A stretch of 64,000 nt of DNA from Dugong dugon (lineage: Eukaryota > Chordata > Mammalia > Sirenia > Dugongidae): the NCBI GenBank assembly GCA_030035585.1, contig CM057472.1:88657601-88721600 (forward strand), read 5' to 3'. The notes beneath the pieces are model-generated. The model ran no database searches and had not been told where the DNA came from. It worked only from the letters and a program-made list of their open reading frames with translations. This document shows, one piece after another, positions 25,047-37,300 of this stretch. A program made the position numbers and the translations under genes. Each line of letters begins with the position of its first letter. The first letter of the stretch is position 1.

Positions 25047-28000
25047 ATGACAGCACTAAACTCATACACCTATCAATAATTATGGTGAATGTAAATGGAC
25101 TAAATGCACGAAAAAGAGACAGAGAGTGGCCAATTGGATAAAAAAGTATGATCCATCTATATGCTGCCTACAAGGGACACACCTTAGACTTAAAGACACA
25201 AACAAACAAAAACTCAAAAGATGGAAAAAAATATACCAAGCAAACAACACTCAAAAAAGAGCAGGAGTGGCAATACTAATCTCTGACAAAATAGACTTTA
25301 AAGTAAAATCCACCACAAAGGATAAGGAAGGGCAGCATATAACAACTGAAGTGTCAATACACCAGGACATAACTATAATAAATATTTATGCACCCAATGA
25401 CAGGACTTCAAAAAACATAAAACAAACTCTAACAGCACTGAAAAGAGAGATAGATAGCTCCACAATAGTAGTAGGAGACTTCAAAACACCACTTTTGGTG
25501 AAGGACAGAACATCCAGAAAGAAGCTCAACAAAGACAGGGAAGAGCGAAATGCTACAATCAACCAACTTGCTCTCATAGACATATACCGAACACTCCACC
25601 CAACAGCAGCCAACTATACTTTCTTTTCCAACGCAGATGGAACATTCTCCAGAATAGACCACATATTAGGCCATAAAGCAAGCCTTAACAAAATCCAAAA
25701 CATTGAAATATTACAAAGCATCTTTTCTGACCATAAAGCCATAAAAGTAGAAATCAACAACAGAAAAAGCAAGGAGAAAAAAATCAAACACATGGAAACT
25801 GAACAACACCTTGCTCAAAAACTACTGGGTTATAGAAGAAATTAAGGATGTAATAAAGAAATTCATAGAATCAAACAAGAATGAAAACACATCCTACCAG
25901 AACCTTTGGAACACAGCAAAAGCAGTGCTCAGAGGTCAGTTTATAGCAATAAATACACACATCCGGACAGAAGAAAGGGTCATAATCAAAACATTAGCAC
26001 TACAACTGGTACAGGTAGAAAGAGAACAGCAAAAGAAGCCCTCAGGTGCCAGAAGAAAGGAAATAATAAGAATTAGAGCAGAATTAAATGAAATAGAGAA
26101 CAGAAAAACAATTGAAAGAGTTAAAAGGACCAAAATCTGGTTCTTTGAAAAGATCAACAAAATTGAGAAAGCACTGGCCAAACTGACAAAAAAAAAAAGA
26201 AAGAAACAGGAGAGGAAGCAGATAACCTGTATAAGAAATGAGATGGGTGATATCACAACAGACCCAACTGAAATTAAAAGAATCATAAGAGAATACTATG
26301 AAAAATAGTACTGTAACAAATTTGAAAACCTAGAGGAAATGGACAAATTTCTAGAAACTCACTACATACTTAACACAAACAGAGGTAGAACAACTAAGTA
26401 AACCCATAACAAAAGAAGAGATTGAAAAGGTAATTAAAAAACTCCCAACAAAAAAATGCCCTGGCCTGGATGGCTTCACTGGAGAAGTCTACCAAACTTT
26501 CAGAGGAGAGTTAACACCACTACTACTAAAGGTCTTTCAGAGCATAGAGACGGACGGAATACTCCCAAACTCATTCTATGAAGCCAGCATAACCCTGATA
26601 CCAAAACCAGGTAAAGACAGCACAAAGAAAGAAAATTACAGACCGATATCCCTCATGAACATTGATCCAAAAATGCTCAACAAAATTCTAGCCAATAGAA
26701 TTCAGTAACATATCAAAAAAATAATTCACCAGGATCAAGTGGGATTTATACCAGGTATGCAGTGGTGGTTCATCATTAGAAAAACAATCAGTATAATCCA
26801 TCACATAAATAAAACAAAAGACAAGAACTGCATGATCTTATTAATTGATGCAGAAAAGGCATTTGACAAAGTCCAACACCCATCCATGATAAAAACTCTC
26901 AACAAAATCGGAATAGAAGGGAAATTCCTCAATATAATTAAGGGCATTTATACAAAGCCAACAGTCAACATCATCCTAAATGGAGAGACTTTGAAAGCAT
27001 TCCCCATGAGAATGGGAACCAGACAAGGATGCCCATCATCACCACTCTTATTCAACATTGTGCTCGAGGTCCTGTCCACAGCAATTAGGCTAGGAAAAGA
27101 AATAAAGGGCATCCAAACTGGTAGGGAAGAAGTCAAAGTATCTCTATTTGCAGATGATATGATATTATACACAGAAAACCCCAAAGAATCCACAAGAAAA
27201 CTACTGGAAGTAATAGAAGATTTCAGCAAAGTTTCAGGATACAAGCTAAAGATACAAAAATAAGTTGGATTCCTTTACACCAACAAAGAAAACCTTGAAG
27301 AGGAAATCACCAAATCAATGCCACTTATAATAGCCCTCAAGAAGATAAAATACTTAGGAATAAATCTAACCAAAGATGTAAACGACCTATACAATGAAAA
27401 CTACAAGACTACTGCAAGAAACCCAAAAAGACCTGCGTAAGTGGAAGAACATACCTTGCTCATGGATAGGAAGACTCAACATTGTGAAAATGTCAATTCT
27501 ACCCAAAGCGATCTACAGATACAATGCAATTCCAATCCAAATTCCACCAGCATTTTTTAATGAGATGGAGAAACAAATCACCAGTTTCATATGGAAAGGG
27601 AAGAGGTCCTGGATAAGCAAAGCATTATTCAAGAAGAAAAACAAAGTGGGAGGCCTCACACTACCTGACTTAAGAACCTATTATACCTCCACGGTATTAA
27701 AAATAGTCTGGTACTGGTACAACAATAGATACATAGACCAATGGAACAGAATTGAGAATCCAGACATAAATTCATCCACCTATGAGCGGCTGATATCTGC
27801 CAAAGCCCAAAGTCTGTTAATTGGGGAAAAGAAAGTCTCTTTAACAAATGGTGCTGGCATAACTGGATGGATATCCATCTGCAAAAAACTGAAACAAGAC
27901 CCATACCTCACACCAGGCACAAAAACTGATGCAAAATGGATCAAAGACTTAAATATAAAATTGAAAACGATAAAGATCACAGAAGAAAAAATAGGGACAA

Positions 28001-28600
28001 TGCTAGCAGCCCTAATACATGGCATAAACAGAATACAAACCATAAGTAACAATGCACAAGCACCAGAAGAGAGACTAGATAAATGGGAGCTCCTAAAAAT
28101 CAAACACTTATGCTCATCAAAAGACTTCACCAAAAGAGTCAAAAGACAACCTACAGACTGGAAAAAAATTTTTGTCTACAACTAATCTGATCGGTGTCTA
28201 TTCTCTAAAATCTACAAGATACTGCAAAACCTCAACAACAAAAAGACAAATAACCCAATTAAAAAATGGGCAAAGGATATGAACAGGTACTTCACCAAAG
28301 AAGATATTCAGGCAGCTAGCAGACACCTGAAGAAATGCTCGCCATCATTAGCCATTGGAGAAATGCAGATCAAAACTACAATGAGATATCATCTCACTCC
28401 AATAACGTTAGCATTAATCCAAAAAACACAAAATAATAAATGCTAGAGAGGTTGTGGAGAGACTGGACACTTATACACTGTTGGTGGCAATGTAAAATGG
28501 TACAACCACTTTGGAAATCGATTTGGCCTTTCCTTAAAAAGCTAGAAATAGAAGTACCATACTATCCAGCTATCCCACTTCTTGGAATATATCCTGGAGA
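25047..28600 (+). pseudogene. L1 ORF2 (endonuclease-reverse transcriptase), broken
   Basis: ORF2p nicks target DNA and reverse-transcribes L1 RNA. The domains are in normal order. The APE-type endonuclease is at ~25,090-25,800 (NVNGLN, IINIYAPN, SRIDHILG and SDHKAI visible). The reverse transcriptase is at ~26,430-27,260 ([25 protein letters not shown] intact near 27,150). The C-terminal region follows to 28,185, then a cysteine-rich end in another frame near 28,445-28,530. In the endonuclease, the usual metal-binding Glu in CxQETH is Gly (codon 25,174-25,176) and the Asn of GDFN is Lys (codon 25,483-25,485). Stops or frameshifts occur near 25,845, 26,308, 26,707 and 27,263. The long frames in this region are all pieces of this one gene. 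Confidence 0.88.
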
Positions 28601-29608
28601 AATAAGTGCCATCACATGAATAGATATGTTCACACCCATGTTCATTGAAGCACTGTTCACAATAGCAAAAGATGGAAACAACCTAGGTGCCCATCGACAG
28701 ATGAGTGGATAAACAAATTATTGTACATACACACAATGGAATACTAGGCAACAATAACGAACAAGGATGAATCCGTGAAACATCTTATTACATGGAGGAA
28801 GCTGGAACTCATTATGCTGAGTGAATTTAGTCAGTCACAGAAGGACAAATATTGTATAAGACCACTATTATAGGAACTCAAGTAAAGGTTTAAACACAGA
28901 AGAAAACATTCTTTGATGGTTACAAGGGTGGGGAGGGAGGGTGAAGGGTATTTACTAACTAGATAGTAGATAAGAATTATCTTAGGTTAAGGGAAGGAGA
29001 GCACACACTATAGAGGAAGTCAGCACAACTGGACTGAGCCAAAGCTAAGAAGTTTCCTGAATACAAACAAACACTTTTTTTGTGGGGGACCATGCTTTCA
29101 GGGGACAGCTAGGTCAATTGGCATAACAAAGCTTATTAAAAAAATGTTTGCATCCTACTTTGGTGAGTGGCATCTGGGGTCTTAAAAGCTTGCAAGTGGC
29201 CATCTGAGATGCATCAATTGGTCCCAACTACCTGGAGTAAAGGAGAATGAAGAACACCAAAGACACAAGGAAAGTATTAGCCCAACAGATAGGAAGGGCC
29301 ACATGAACCAGGGATTGGACTGCACTGTGGAACTTAAAGTGATATTCGTGAAGAGTGTACTTCTTAGCTCAAGTAGATATATGAGGCTAAATGGGCAGTT
29401 CCTGTCTGGAGGTGAGATGAGAAGGCAGAGAGGGTCAGGAGCGGTTGAGTGGACACAGAAAATCAGGGGTGTAAAGGAGGAGTGTGCTGTCACAGTATAG
29501 GAAGAGCAATTAGGATCACATAACAATGTATGTATACATTTTTGTATGAGAGACTAACTTGAATTATAAACTTTCACTTAAAGCACAACAATAAAATAAA
29601 AATTAAAA
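28601..29608 (+). other. L1 3' UTR and A-rich tail
   Basis: The region is non-coding and carries family features: 'caatagcaaaagatggaaac', then 'ggaatactaggcaacaataa', a G-rich stretch (ggtggggagggagggtgaag, near 28,927) and a terminal A-rich tail. The 114- and 65-codon ORFs within it are chance frames. Confidence 0.8.
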
Positions 29609-30189
29609 AAAGGGACGGACTCAAGACACACCCTATACTAATGCTGACTCATTAACACAACAAAGACAACCCCTTCCCAAGTGGGATTATAATCACAGGC
29701 ATAAAGGTTAGGATTTACAACACATCTTTTGGGGGGACACAGTTCAATCCATAACATAGACCTTTATTGTTTTAAACCAGTGCAATTTGGGGGTTATCCG
29801 TTTGAGTGCAGATGATCAGATCAAGATAAGTGTTTCTGAGGAAATATAGTGACAGTAAAGCTGAGGCTAAAAATGAGAAAGATTAGGCCAAATGCAGAAC
29901 AGAAAGATCATTTTAAACCTAAACTAAAGCCACAAAGAACTCGAGGAGGTAAAGCGCCTGGAATATTTAAGGAACTGACAGAAATCTAGCTTGAATTGGG
30001 TCTGAAAGAAAAAGTCAATGGCCAGCTGTTGTTTAGGACACTTCACTGTTCATGCTATTTCAAAGGGTAAGGAAAGGGTAAGGAAGGGGACATGAGCCCC
30101 AGAAAGTCAATGTCTGTGACCATTACTGACTCAGGATATATGTGTTGTCACTTGACAATGCATACTCTGTTTAAAATGAAAGTAAATAA

Positions 30190-30700
30190 ATTTATTGAGA
30201 GAAAAGGTGGAAGAGGCTGCATAGGCCGGGCTCACTATTGTTTACTCCCCCATTGCTAACTGCCACATTGTCTCATGATCTTTTTTTTTTTTTCTCCAGT
30301 CTCTACAAAAAGGTTTAATATTAACCGATGCTCCTCCCTGGAGGGTAGAAAACAAGAGATAATGATCTAAGAATGAAAAACCAAACAAAGCATCCATCTT
30401 GTGACAAGAATAAGCAGGATGTCGCCAGATAATCCCCAAAGATGTCACCAGATGACCTCTAAGAATACCAATAGAAGGTTAACTCATCTAAGTCATCACC
30501 ACCTCAAGAGGAAACTACCATGAAAGATCCATAGTCCTGTCCCTATAAAAGACTCCAGGCAATCTCCAGTGGGGGGAGACGGGTTTTTTGGAGGAATCTA
30601 TTCCCCTCCATCTCCTATATATCAATATATAATAAACATCTTGCTGCTCACCTCATCCCTGTCTCAGAATTGGCCATTGTGGCAGGCGGCTCCAATCCGC
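30190..30700 (+). repeat. LTR-like element, plus strand
   Basis: A TATA box (ccctataaaagac, 30,541) is followed by a downstream ataataaacatc poly(A)-signal-like sequence (about 30,629) and a short U5-like end. These give an LTR-like order on the plus strand. No gag or pol adjoins it. Its 3' end meets the 3' end of the minus-strand LTR that follows. The family is unknown to me. Confidence 0.4.
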
Positions 30701-30704
30701 GTTA

Positions 30705-31287
30705 TTGCGGTAACAAAGTCAACTCATACTGGGGATGTGTTTAATCTCATGAAGTGAAAGCCAGCACTCCAAAACGCTGCAGTCGCATGGGCATAGTTAT
30801 AGGGTTCAATCAGGAGCTTGGCTTATCTGATGGTTAGGCAAGCAATAAGTAAAGTGGAAGGTGGGATCTCTCTAAGTATGGCTTTGGATGGGATTGGTTA
30901 ACAGAGTATATGTGCGGTAAGGGAATTGTGTACATACATAATTGCAGAAGTACATGCTCAAAAGGGGGCTCACAAGATGACTGATTGGGGGCCAGGTTCT
31001 GCTGACTCCGCCCAGCCTGAGGCCCATGGTCAAATGCATACGAATGGGAAAAAATTAGTTTGCTAGTTCCACCCATCCGTAGACCCAAGGCCCTATGTAT
31101 ATGAATAGGAAGAAGTCAGTCTGCTGGTCCACCCAACCAGAGGCCCAGGACCATATGTATATGAAGAAGTCAAGGTTACTTTCTCAGAAATGCAGAAGCA
31201 GAAGTCATAAAATGGAGTTGGGTCTACACTAGAGACAGCCACCCTAGGCATGCCAGGCACCTCAGTTTTGTAATCCCTACACAACTT
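30705..31287 (-). repeat. ERV LTR, copy 2, with triplicated U3 unit
   Basis: Homologous to 5,700-6,135. On the minus strand it begins tgtagggattac, shows three ~60-bp U3 repeats (plus-strand 31,001-31,061, 31,062-31,121 and 31,122-31,180), then a TATA-like ccctataactatg near 30,795 and a gattaaac signal near 30,748. Copy 1 has only one repeat unit. The unit carries atgcata/atgtatatg octamer-like sequence. There are no internal viral genes. Confidence 0.6.
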
Positions 31288-32190
31288 TTTGCTTCTTTTT
31301 GTCCTACTCTTAGAAGATATTGATGGGGAGTGTTTAGGAAAGGAGTAAGAAAGGTAACTTAGAGAAATATTTTCACAATATAACGTTAGCATTATTCAAG
31401 TCCATTACAAGCAAAACATTCAACAAACCTCATATCTGGTCAGTAGGTACAGATTTAAGCTTTGTTAGGTTGGAAGTTTATACAACTTCAGGGGAATGGC
31501 TTCTTTCAGAGAAAAAAAAATGTAACACTACCTTTACGGTCCTTAAAGAGGCTCTTAGATACTTAAACTTTATTAGCTTCATAGTCAACCCACCTTCACA
31601 CACTTTTCTAATTTTAAACCTGTGTTGGTTTCTCATTGCCTACTATATCATTTCTCAAGCTTTTAAACACCTATTTAAGTTATTGATACAATAGATACAA
31701 TAAAATAATGGATTCATTTTAATATGATAGAGTAAAATGATAAATTAATAATGTACCTCTTCTAAAGTACATATGACTCTATAACCCCCGCCTCCCACAT
31801 AAGGGCTTTTAATAAATCTCCTGCCCTTTCCGTCATCTCCCACCAACCCTACTGACCACTGAGCCAGCTATTCAAATACAATTCAGACTCTTTAGGGTGA
31901 CATTAAAGTCTTTTCACAAGCAGACACTGGTCTGCATTTGTACAGCTATTATCTTAGCACCAGATAACAGAGCATGTCCTTTGGCCAAACCCAATATCTT
32001 GCTGTGTATCTAACTCATGCTAAGTGATTTCTGAAGCTGTTAATCTCCAACTTCTTTGTTTTAAATGACTGGCAAAATTTTGCCCTTTCTTCATGATTCA
32101 GCTCAAATACCCTCTACTATATAATCTTTAAATTTTTCCAGACCTAGTTACTCATTTAATCAAGTCCTTTCTGTGTTCTTCAGTATTTTT
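31288..32190. other. Unassigned sequence
   Basis: No clear gene or repeat is seen. The 74-codon ORF at 31,470 has a hydrophobic end but no supporting context. Part may be L2-derived (cttcatgattcagctcaaat near 32,090). Confidence 0.3.
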
Positions 32191-32219
32191 TTATGTTGTT
32201 GTTATCAGATGCTGTCAAG

Positions 32220-32495
32220 TCAGTTCTGACCCATGGCAACCCTATGTACAACAGAACGAAATACTGCCTGGTCCTGCACCATCCTCACAATTGTTGTTAT
32301 GCTTGAGCCCATTGTTGAAGCAACTGTGTCAATCCATCTCATTGAGGGTCTTCCTCTTTTTTGCTGACCCTCTACCTTACTAAGCATGATGTCCTTCTCC
32401 AGGAACTGGTCCACCCTGATTACAAGTCCAAAATACTTGAGACAAAGTTTCACCATCCTCACTTCCAAGGAGCATTCTGGCTGTACTTCTTCCAA
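32220..32495 (-). pseudogene. RTE ORF C-terminal part
   Basis: This is the C-terminal end of the RTE polyprotein, downstream of the RT domain (QQKRGRPSMRWIDTVA motif typical of BovB/RTE ends). The frame is open for 91 codons from an internal Met but is only the tail of a truncated element. It ends close to the RTE 3' tail. Confidence 0.7.
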
Positions 32496-32732
32496 GACAG
32501 ATTTGTTCGTTCTTCTAGCAGTCTACAGTATACTCAATAGTCTTCGCCAACACCATAACTCAAAGCCATCAATTCTTCTTCGATCTTCCTTATTCATTGC
32601 CAAGCTTTCGCATGCATATGAGGTGATTGAAAACACCGTGGCTTGGGTCAGGCGCATCTTAGTCTTCAGGTGACGTCTTTGCTTTTCAACACTTTAAAGA
32701 GGTCTTTTGCAGCTGATTTGCCCAACGCAATG

Positions 32733-32748
32733 CGTCTTTTCATTTCTT
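32733..32748. repeat. Target-site duplication, left copy
   Basis: The sequence cgtcttttcatttctt is repeated exactly at 38,404-38,419. It is RTE sequence duplicated on insertion of the ERV retrocopy. Sixteen bases is the L1 endonuclease size, not the 4-6 bp of retroviral integrase. Confidence 0.92.
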
Positions 32749-32761
32749 TCTTTTTTTTTTT

Positions 32762-32857
32762 AAAGTAGAAAAGAAAGTTTTATTTGGCATATATTCAAAA
32801 GGACAAAAGTGGGAAAACAGACAAGCATGCTGTCACAGCCATATCTGCCCGAGTCCA
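32762..32857 (-). repeat. ERV R region, 3' copy, ending in poly(A)
   Basis: These 96 bp match 38,308-38,403. The minus strand carries aataaaactttc, and the R ends ctacttt exactly before the A run. The poly(A) signal lies about 15-20 bases upstream of the tail, as in a normal polyadenylated RNA. Confidence 0.88.
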
Positions 32858-33060
32858 AAGAACATCACAGAATAGGCAAGAATGGAAAAATGGACAAGCG
32901 TGCTGCCAGAGCCATGTCTGCCCAAATCCAAAGAAAGTTACAGAATCATCAGTATATATCAACATCACAAAATGGGTAGAATCATTGAAATCGTCACCTT
33001 TTCACTAGCTAGAAATTGTAATCTTACATTTTAAATCATCTTTCTTAACAATCATTGGTA
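32858..33060 (-). promoter_or_regulatory. ERV U3 promoter end with duplicated start-site block
   Basis: A TATA-like gatatatact lies near 32,951-32,960. Between it and R is a second, diverged copy of the R start block (unit boundary at 32,930 against 32,857, about 73 bases apart). The upstream unit begins 20-30 bases from the TATA box, the usual distance to a start site. The 5' end of the retrocopy contains one unit only. Confidence 0.55.
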
Positions 33061-33489
33061 CGGGTTTCAGTAACAAAAGTCAGGAGGGTCTTCATCGGTC
33101 CAACAAATTCCTATTCACTAAATGCTAATAAAAAAGATAAGAGTGGAAAGTCTTTTGTGTTGTGTTTGATCAGCTTTATGTGAAAGTTTCCCTAAAAGAC
33201 AGGATTTTCTAAGATTATCTTAGCTATTGTCTTTATACCTCAGGGCCCAGTTGATGCGTCCTTGTGAGTCTTTGTGAGTCCTTGTGAGCCCAGCTCCAGC
33301 TGGGTCACATTCTGTATGCTCAAGGAGAGGGAATAGTAACTCCAATATTATTTCCTAAATCAGTCCCTCCTTTTGATCGGAGATTGGAGATAACACATCG
33401 ATGATCAATACCTGGACTTAATGGAGCTCCTGGATGGCAGCCATGGCAGGCTCTTTAAACTCACGGTGCTGATTTTCCACTGGATACCA

Positions 33490-34345
33490 TCTGGTTCTTC
33501 ACCAGGTTATTAAGTAAGAGCGATGTTCCCATCAATGGCATTGCCGGAGTGAGCAGACTCAGTGTACATCAACATTTTAGCCTGAGGCCTTCTTTTGCCT
33601 TTCAGGTGTGTAAGACAATAGAGGATAAATTTTATTATGCCTAATACTACCAGGATGTAGACTAAGAATATTACTATCCTTTGCAGTAGTGATCTAGCCC
33701 ATGTACTTATTCCTGATGGTAACCAACCAAATAGATCTGGTGTTTGTAAGGGTGTGACAATGTGTAATCAAGTAGCTTGCTGTCTAATTCTATGTATATC
33801 TTGTCTACAGCACAGACTACACTTTCTTGGACTAATAAAAAAATCTAAGGTTATTTTGTTATCTCTTGTTACCTTGGCTTATGAGATCAGAGATCACTGC
33901 TGTGCTTTTATCTCATCTGTTATTTGTCGCATAATGACTGACAAATTTTCTTAAAGATTTCTCCAGTTCAACTATACCCTGAGTAGGAATTAAAGTTACC
34001 AACAATATCCTGACTGTTGGACCAATGGGTTTTCTTCTGACTTTCATTTTACAATGTGTAACAATTTAACATTATCTTTCCAGTATTTACTAGCATTGTT
34101 ACTGTGAATACTTAAAGATAATCCTAAAGTTTCCGAAGTGCATTGTCCATGCATTCGTCAGTAATTTAAACAAGATTGCCCATGTAAATTCACTATCAGT
34201 TGGAAAGGAATCATCTAAATTAGAAACATATCTACACAGAAAGATATATCCATCAGAAGCACACAAAGTTTGTCTAGAAGAAACAGAAAATATAGAAAAA
34301 TTCACGTGACAAATTTTCATTAGAGAGCTAATGATTAGCAAAATA
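33490..34345 (-). pseudogene. Decayed ERV env remnant
   Basis: On the minus strand a hydrophobic segment of about 25 residues (33,610-33,694) is preceded by a short amphipathic stretch and followed by a basic cluster (KGKRR). This is the arrangement of a retroviral transmembrane envelope anchor and its cytoplasmic start. Upstream, an 80-codon open segment (34,099-34,341) may be surface-subunit remnant. The reading frame is interrupted several times. The location near the 3' LTR supports env. Weak point: no fusion peptide or immunosuppressive-like motif can be assigned with confidence. It is non-functional. Confidence 0.45.
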
Positions 34346-37300
34346 ATACAGGATGGACCTTTCCTGTAGGAGGTCTTCAGTTAGTCTGTTTAAAACATAC
34401 TAAGTGTTCTCCTCAAGGGCAAGCTGCCCCTCCTTGGTTTACCTACTAACAGTCATGAGTCACTTTCTCAGAAGCAGAAATGGAACCTAAGACAAAACGG
34501 AGTCTGAGCCATGAGGTCGATCTCCTCTGAGAATCTGGTTTCTTTAAGATACATAATTTTCTGCATTGTAAGAGGGTGACAGTTTTATTACAAACACTAC
34601 ACAGGTATCTCATATGACACTATCTTAAAGACTGCTTAAACTAATTAGTAATTTACCCTAAACATAACTCTGTCTGATCTTCGAAGTTAGTTTCCTAAAA
34701 CTGACTGAATTCTTCAAAACAAAAGTTCAATACCCAGAGCAAAATGGTCTTACTAATTTATCAGGACCATTGTTTGACTCAAAGTATCTTCAGGAACCAG
34801 TTTTTTTTTTTTCCTCAAAGCTCAAGGTTCAAGAGGACACCCAAAGGCAAATATCCCGTGTGGGTTGCCTCAACCTCCCTGAAAGCCAGAAATCTGGATT
34901 CCAGGAGAATTATATACAACTCTCTCATCATTCTTTCCTTTGGATCATGATCTTGTTATAGAATCTTTTATCAAAAATGCTCAATAAATGGTAATTGGAC
35001 ATCATCTGCTTTTTAAGATCCCAGGCACCATACAGCAAACTAAGAAATGAAACAGAAACACTAACAATTATATTAGGCCAATTGTCTGAAATAACCAATG
35101 AAACCACGACCCTAAGGTCTTTGAACCAAGGAAACAAATCTCACGAGGTGTTTGTCTCTACATATGAAGCATCAGTAACTGCTTTTCATGGGCCTCAACA
35201 GCAACTACATTCTGCAAAACCTCAGACTGAGTATTAATATAAATATAGCAACATTTCTCTATTGAGGCACAAACTGTTTCTTAAGAGACTAACAGGAAAT
35301 CTAATGCTGTTCTATTTTATAAAATCATTTCAGACAGTTCTCTGGTTATGATATCGACAACTTGACTAAATTTACCAGCAGGAACTTCTAATTCAAGAGT
35401 TACAATATCTAAACCCATTAGTTAGATAATTTAGGAGAAAGGAGAATGATTTCTCATATCCAGAAAATAGGACCTTAAAACATCAGCAATATTCTCCCAT
35501 AAAACCCATACTTTCCTTTCGTTTACTCAGTCTTATGTAGTTAATTTCTGTTCCACGTGATTCTGGATCAGCCGCGGTCTGCAAACTCGTCAGCTTCTGC
35601 ATAGGAGCTCCGGAAATTTTATTCAGTCTAGTCACAGTCTTTTTAGCAAGTCCAATATAGTCCATCTTTTTGTTCAGATATTTTGGTCAAACTTTTTTAG
35701 CAAATGAGCAAAGTAAAACTTATCTGCAGATGACAAAACTTAATATGGCCATGATTAATTGATAAGAGTCTTAATAGTGAAAGACCTGATAGAAATTAAT
35801 TATAAGCATAATATAAAGGCCAAATAAAATCAGTTAAAAAAAACTTTAGATAAAAATATTTGTAAATATAGCCATTAACCATATTCAAAGAGCTTCAGAT
35901 ATAATGCATAATAATTTTGAGACAAAATACCATATAGTCAAGATATACCAAGAATATACCAAGATTATCAAATCTCTAAATACCTGAACAGTAATAAAAA
36001 AAAAAAATTCATAGGTAAATGATGTGAATTCTCTAATCAAACCATTGGCTTTGATAATGCTAGATTCAAAAAGACAAAGTTGCGACCACATTAGCAATAA
36101 AGAGATAATAATATAGGTCACTGTGAAACAATACTTAAGTTATTTAACCAAAGATGTTAAAGTAAAAACCTTAGCTTTCTTTTCTAAAAGCCATGCGGCG
36201 GCTTAGTATTCAGACTCAGGAATCTTATTCTAATGAGACGTCAAACCTTTGTCTTCCAGGCAGATTACACAAAGAATACATTAACCCTTAGCTCAGAAAT
36301 TAAATAAAATTTTGTCATTTTAACTGCGAGAAACCCAATTCTTTGTTTTATACGCTACTTAACATTAACTCCTAAAAATCTCATAAATTAAACCATTAAA
36401 CTTTGGTCAGACAGATGAAACTTGACCATATCAAATAAATTTCTTTTTCAATAAACCTCTTAAAGGTTGCCTTTGTTGTATATCTCTTACAGTGTATTCC
36501 TTTAAATGGCAAAAATGAACACTTATTCACAGACTTAAATATATATATTTATATATCCTCTTGTGGCATAAAAAGACAAAGTATATGAACTTAAATTATG
36601 ACAAATATCTATTAACTTAATAACATCAATAAGCCACCTAAAATACCTTTGGAGTTATCTTAAGCCTGTATACCATTAAACAATAACTGTTGTTGAAAGA
36701 AAAGTCTATTTAAACATTCTAAGATTTCGTTCAACTTTTACTACTTCTCATATTTTCCCCAATCTAATTTTAGCCCTTAAAGATTTTATCAACTGGCTTT
36801 GGAAATCACAAAGTCTCTGCTCAATTGACCTTCATTGATATGGATATAACCTTAAGTGTTTGGCTACTGCTGGAAACATTTTTCCAGGCCACTTCAAGTG
36901 TGTCTCATTGTGATATCTATTTATTTTTTTTTACTTCTTAAAGTTCCCCTATAATAGAGAGAACTTGTTTACAGTTCTATGATTAGGATCTACCCAATTT
37001 CTGCTAACTATAGCAAAGCAGCAATTTTTCTTATCTTTTGTGTTAAAAGAGTCTCCACCTAGCTGGAAAGGGGTCTTTCAAAAGCGTACCTGGAGCTACA
37101 GGACCTTGGAGACTGGGAGGTGGGGAGGCCCACTCTCTTGACTCATGGAAGAAATTTACATATGTTTAAATTGATGGAGGCATTTTGAAAGACAAAAGAT
37201 AGTTAATTTCTTACTTTTTTACTGTTCTGGAATCTCTACTTTTACTTTAAGACAAAACTATCCTTTTTCCTTCAATAAAACACGTTTCATATCTAGCTTA

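Larger units (their letters stand above)
22252..29608 (+). mobile_element. Full-length L1 LINE, inactive
   Basis: This is a structurally complete L1 of about 7.36 kb. It has a 5' UTR (22,252-23,655; start cgaggccaaggggacagagt), ORF1 (23,656-24,600), a spacer, ORF2 (about 25,047-28,600), and a 3' UTR ending in an A-rich tail (aataaaataaaaattaaaaa) near 29,600. The insertion, together with the upstream fragment, lies between near-identical 15-bp sequences: aaagagactgactca at about 21,525 and aaagggacggactca at about 29,610. Both ORFs carry frameshifts and stops, and catalytic residues are lost in the endonuclease, so the element cannot move by itself. Two mismatches in the duplication suggest it is old but lineage-specific. 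Confidence 0.9.
21258..29757 (-). repeat. MLT1-type LTR split by L1
   Basis: Left part 21,258-21,535 (gtcttagttatctagtactg, ctcacagtttaggagtctaa) and right part 29,609-29,757 (gacacaccctatacta, ggggggacacagttcaat) are the two ends of one minus-strand MaLR-type LTR. The sequence between them is the L1 insertion. Rejoined at the duplicated aaagaga/aaaggga site, the LTR is continuous, so it is the older host. Confidence 0.55.

Noticed and set aside
29182..29526. 114-codon minus-strand ORF
   Set aside because: It lies antisense to an L1 3' UTR and has no supporting feature.
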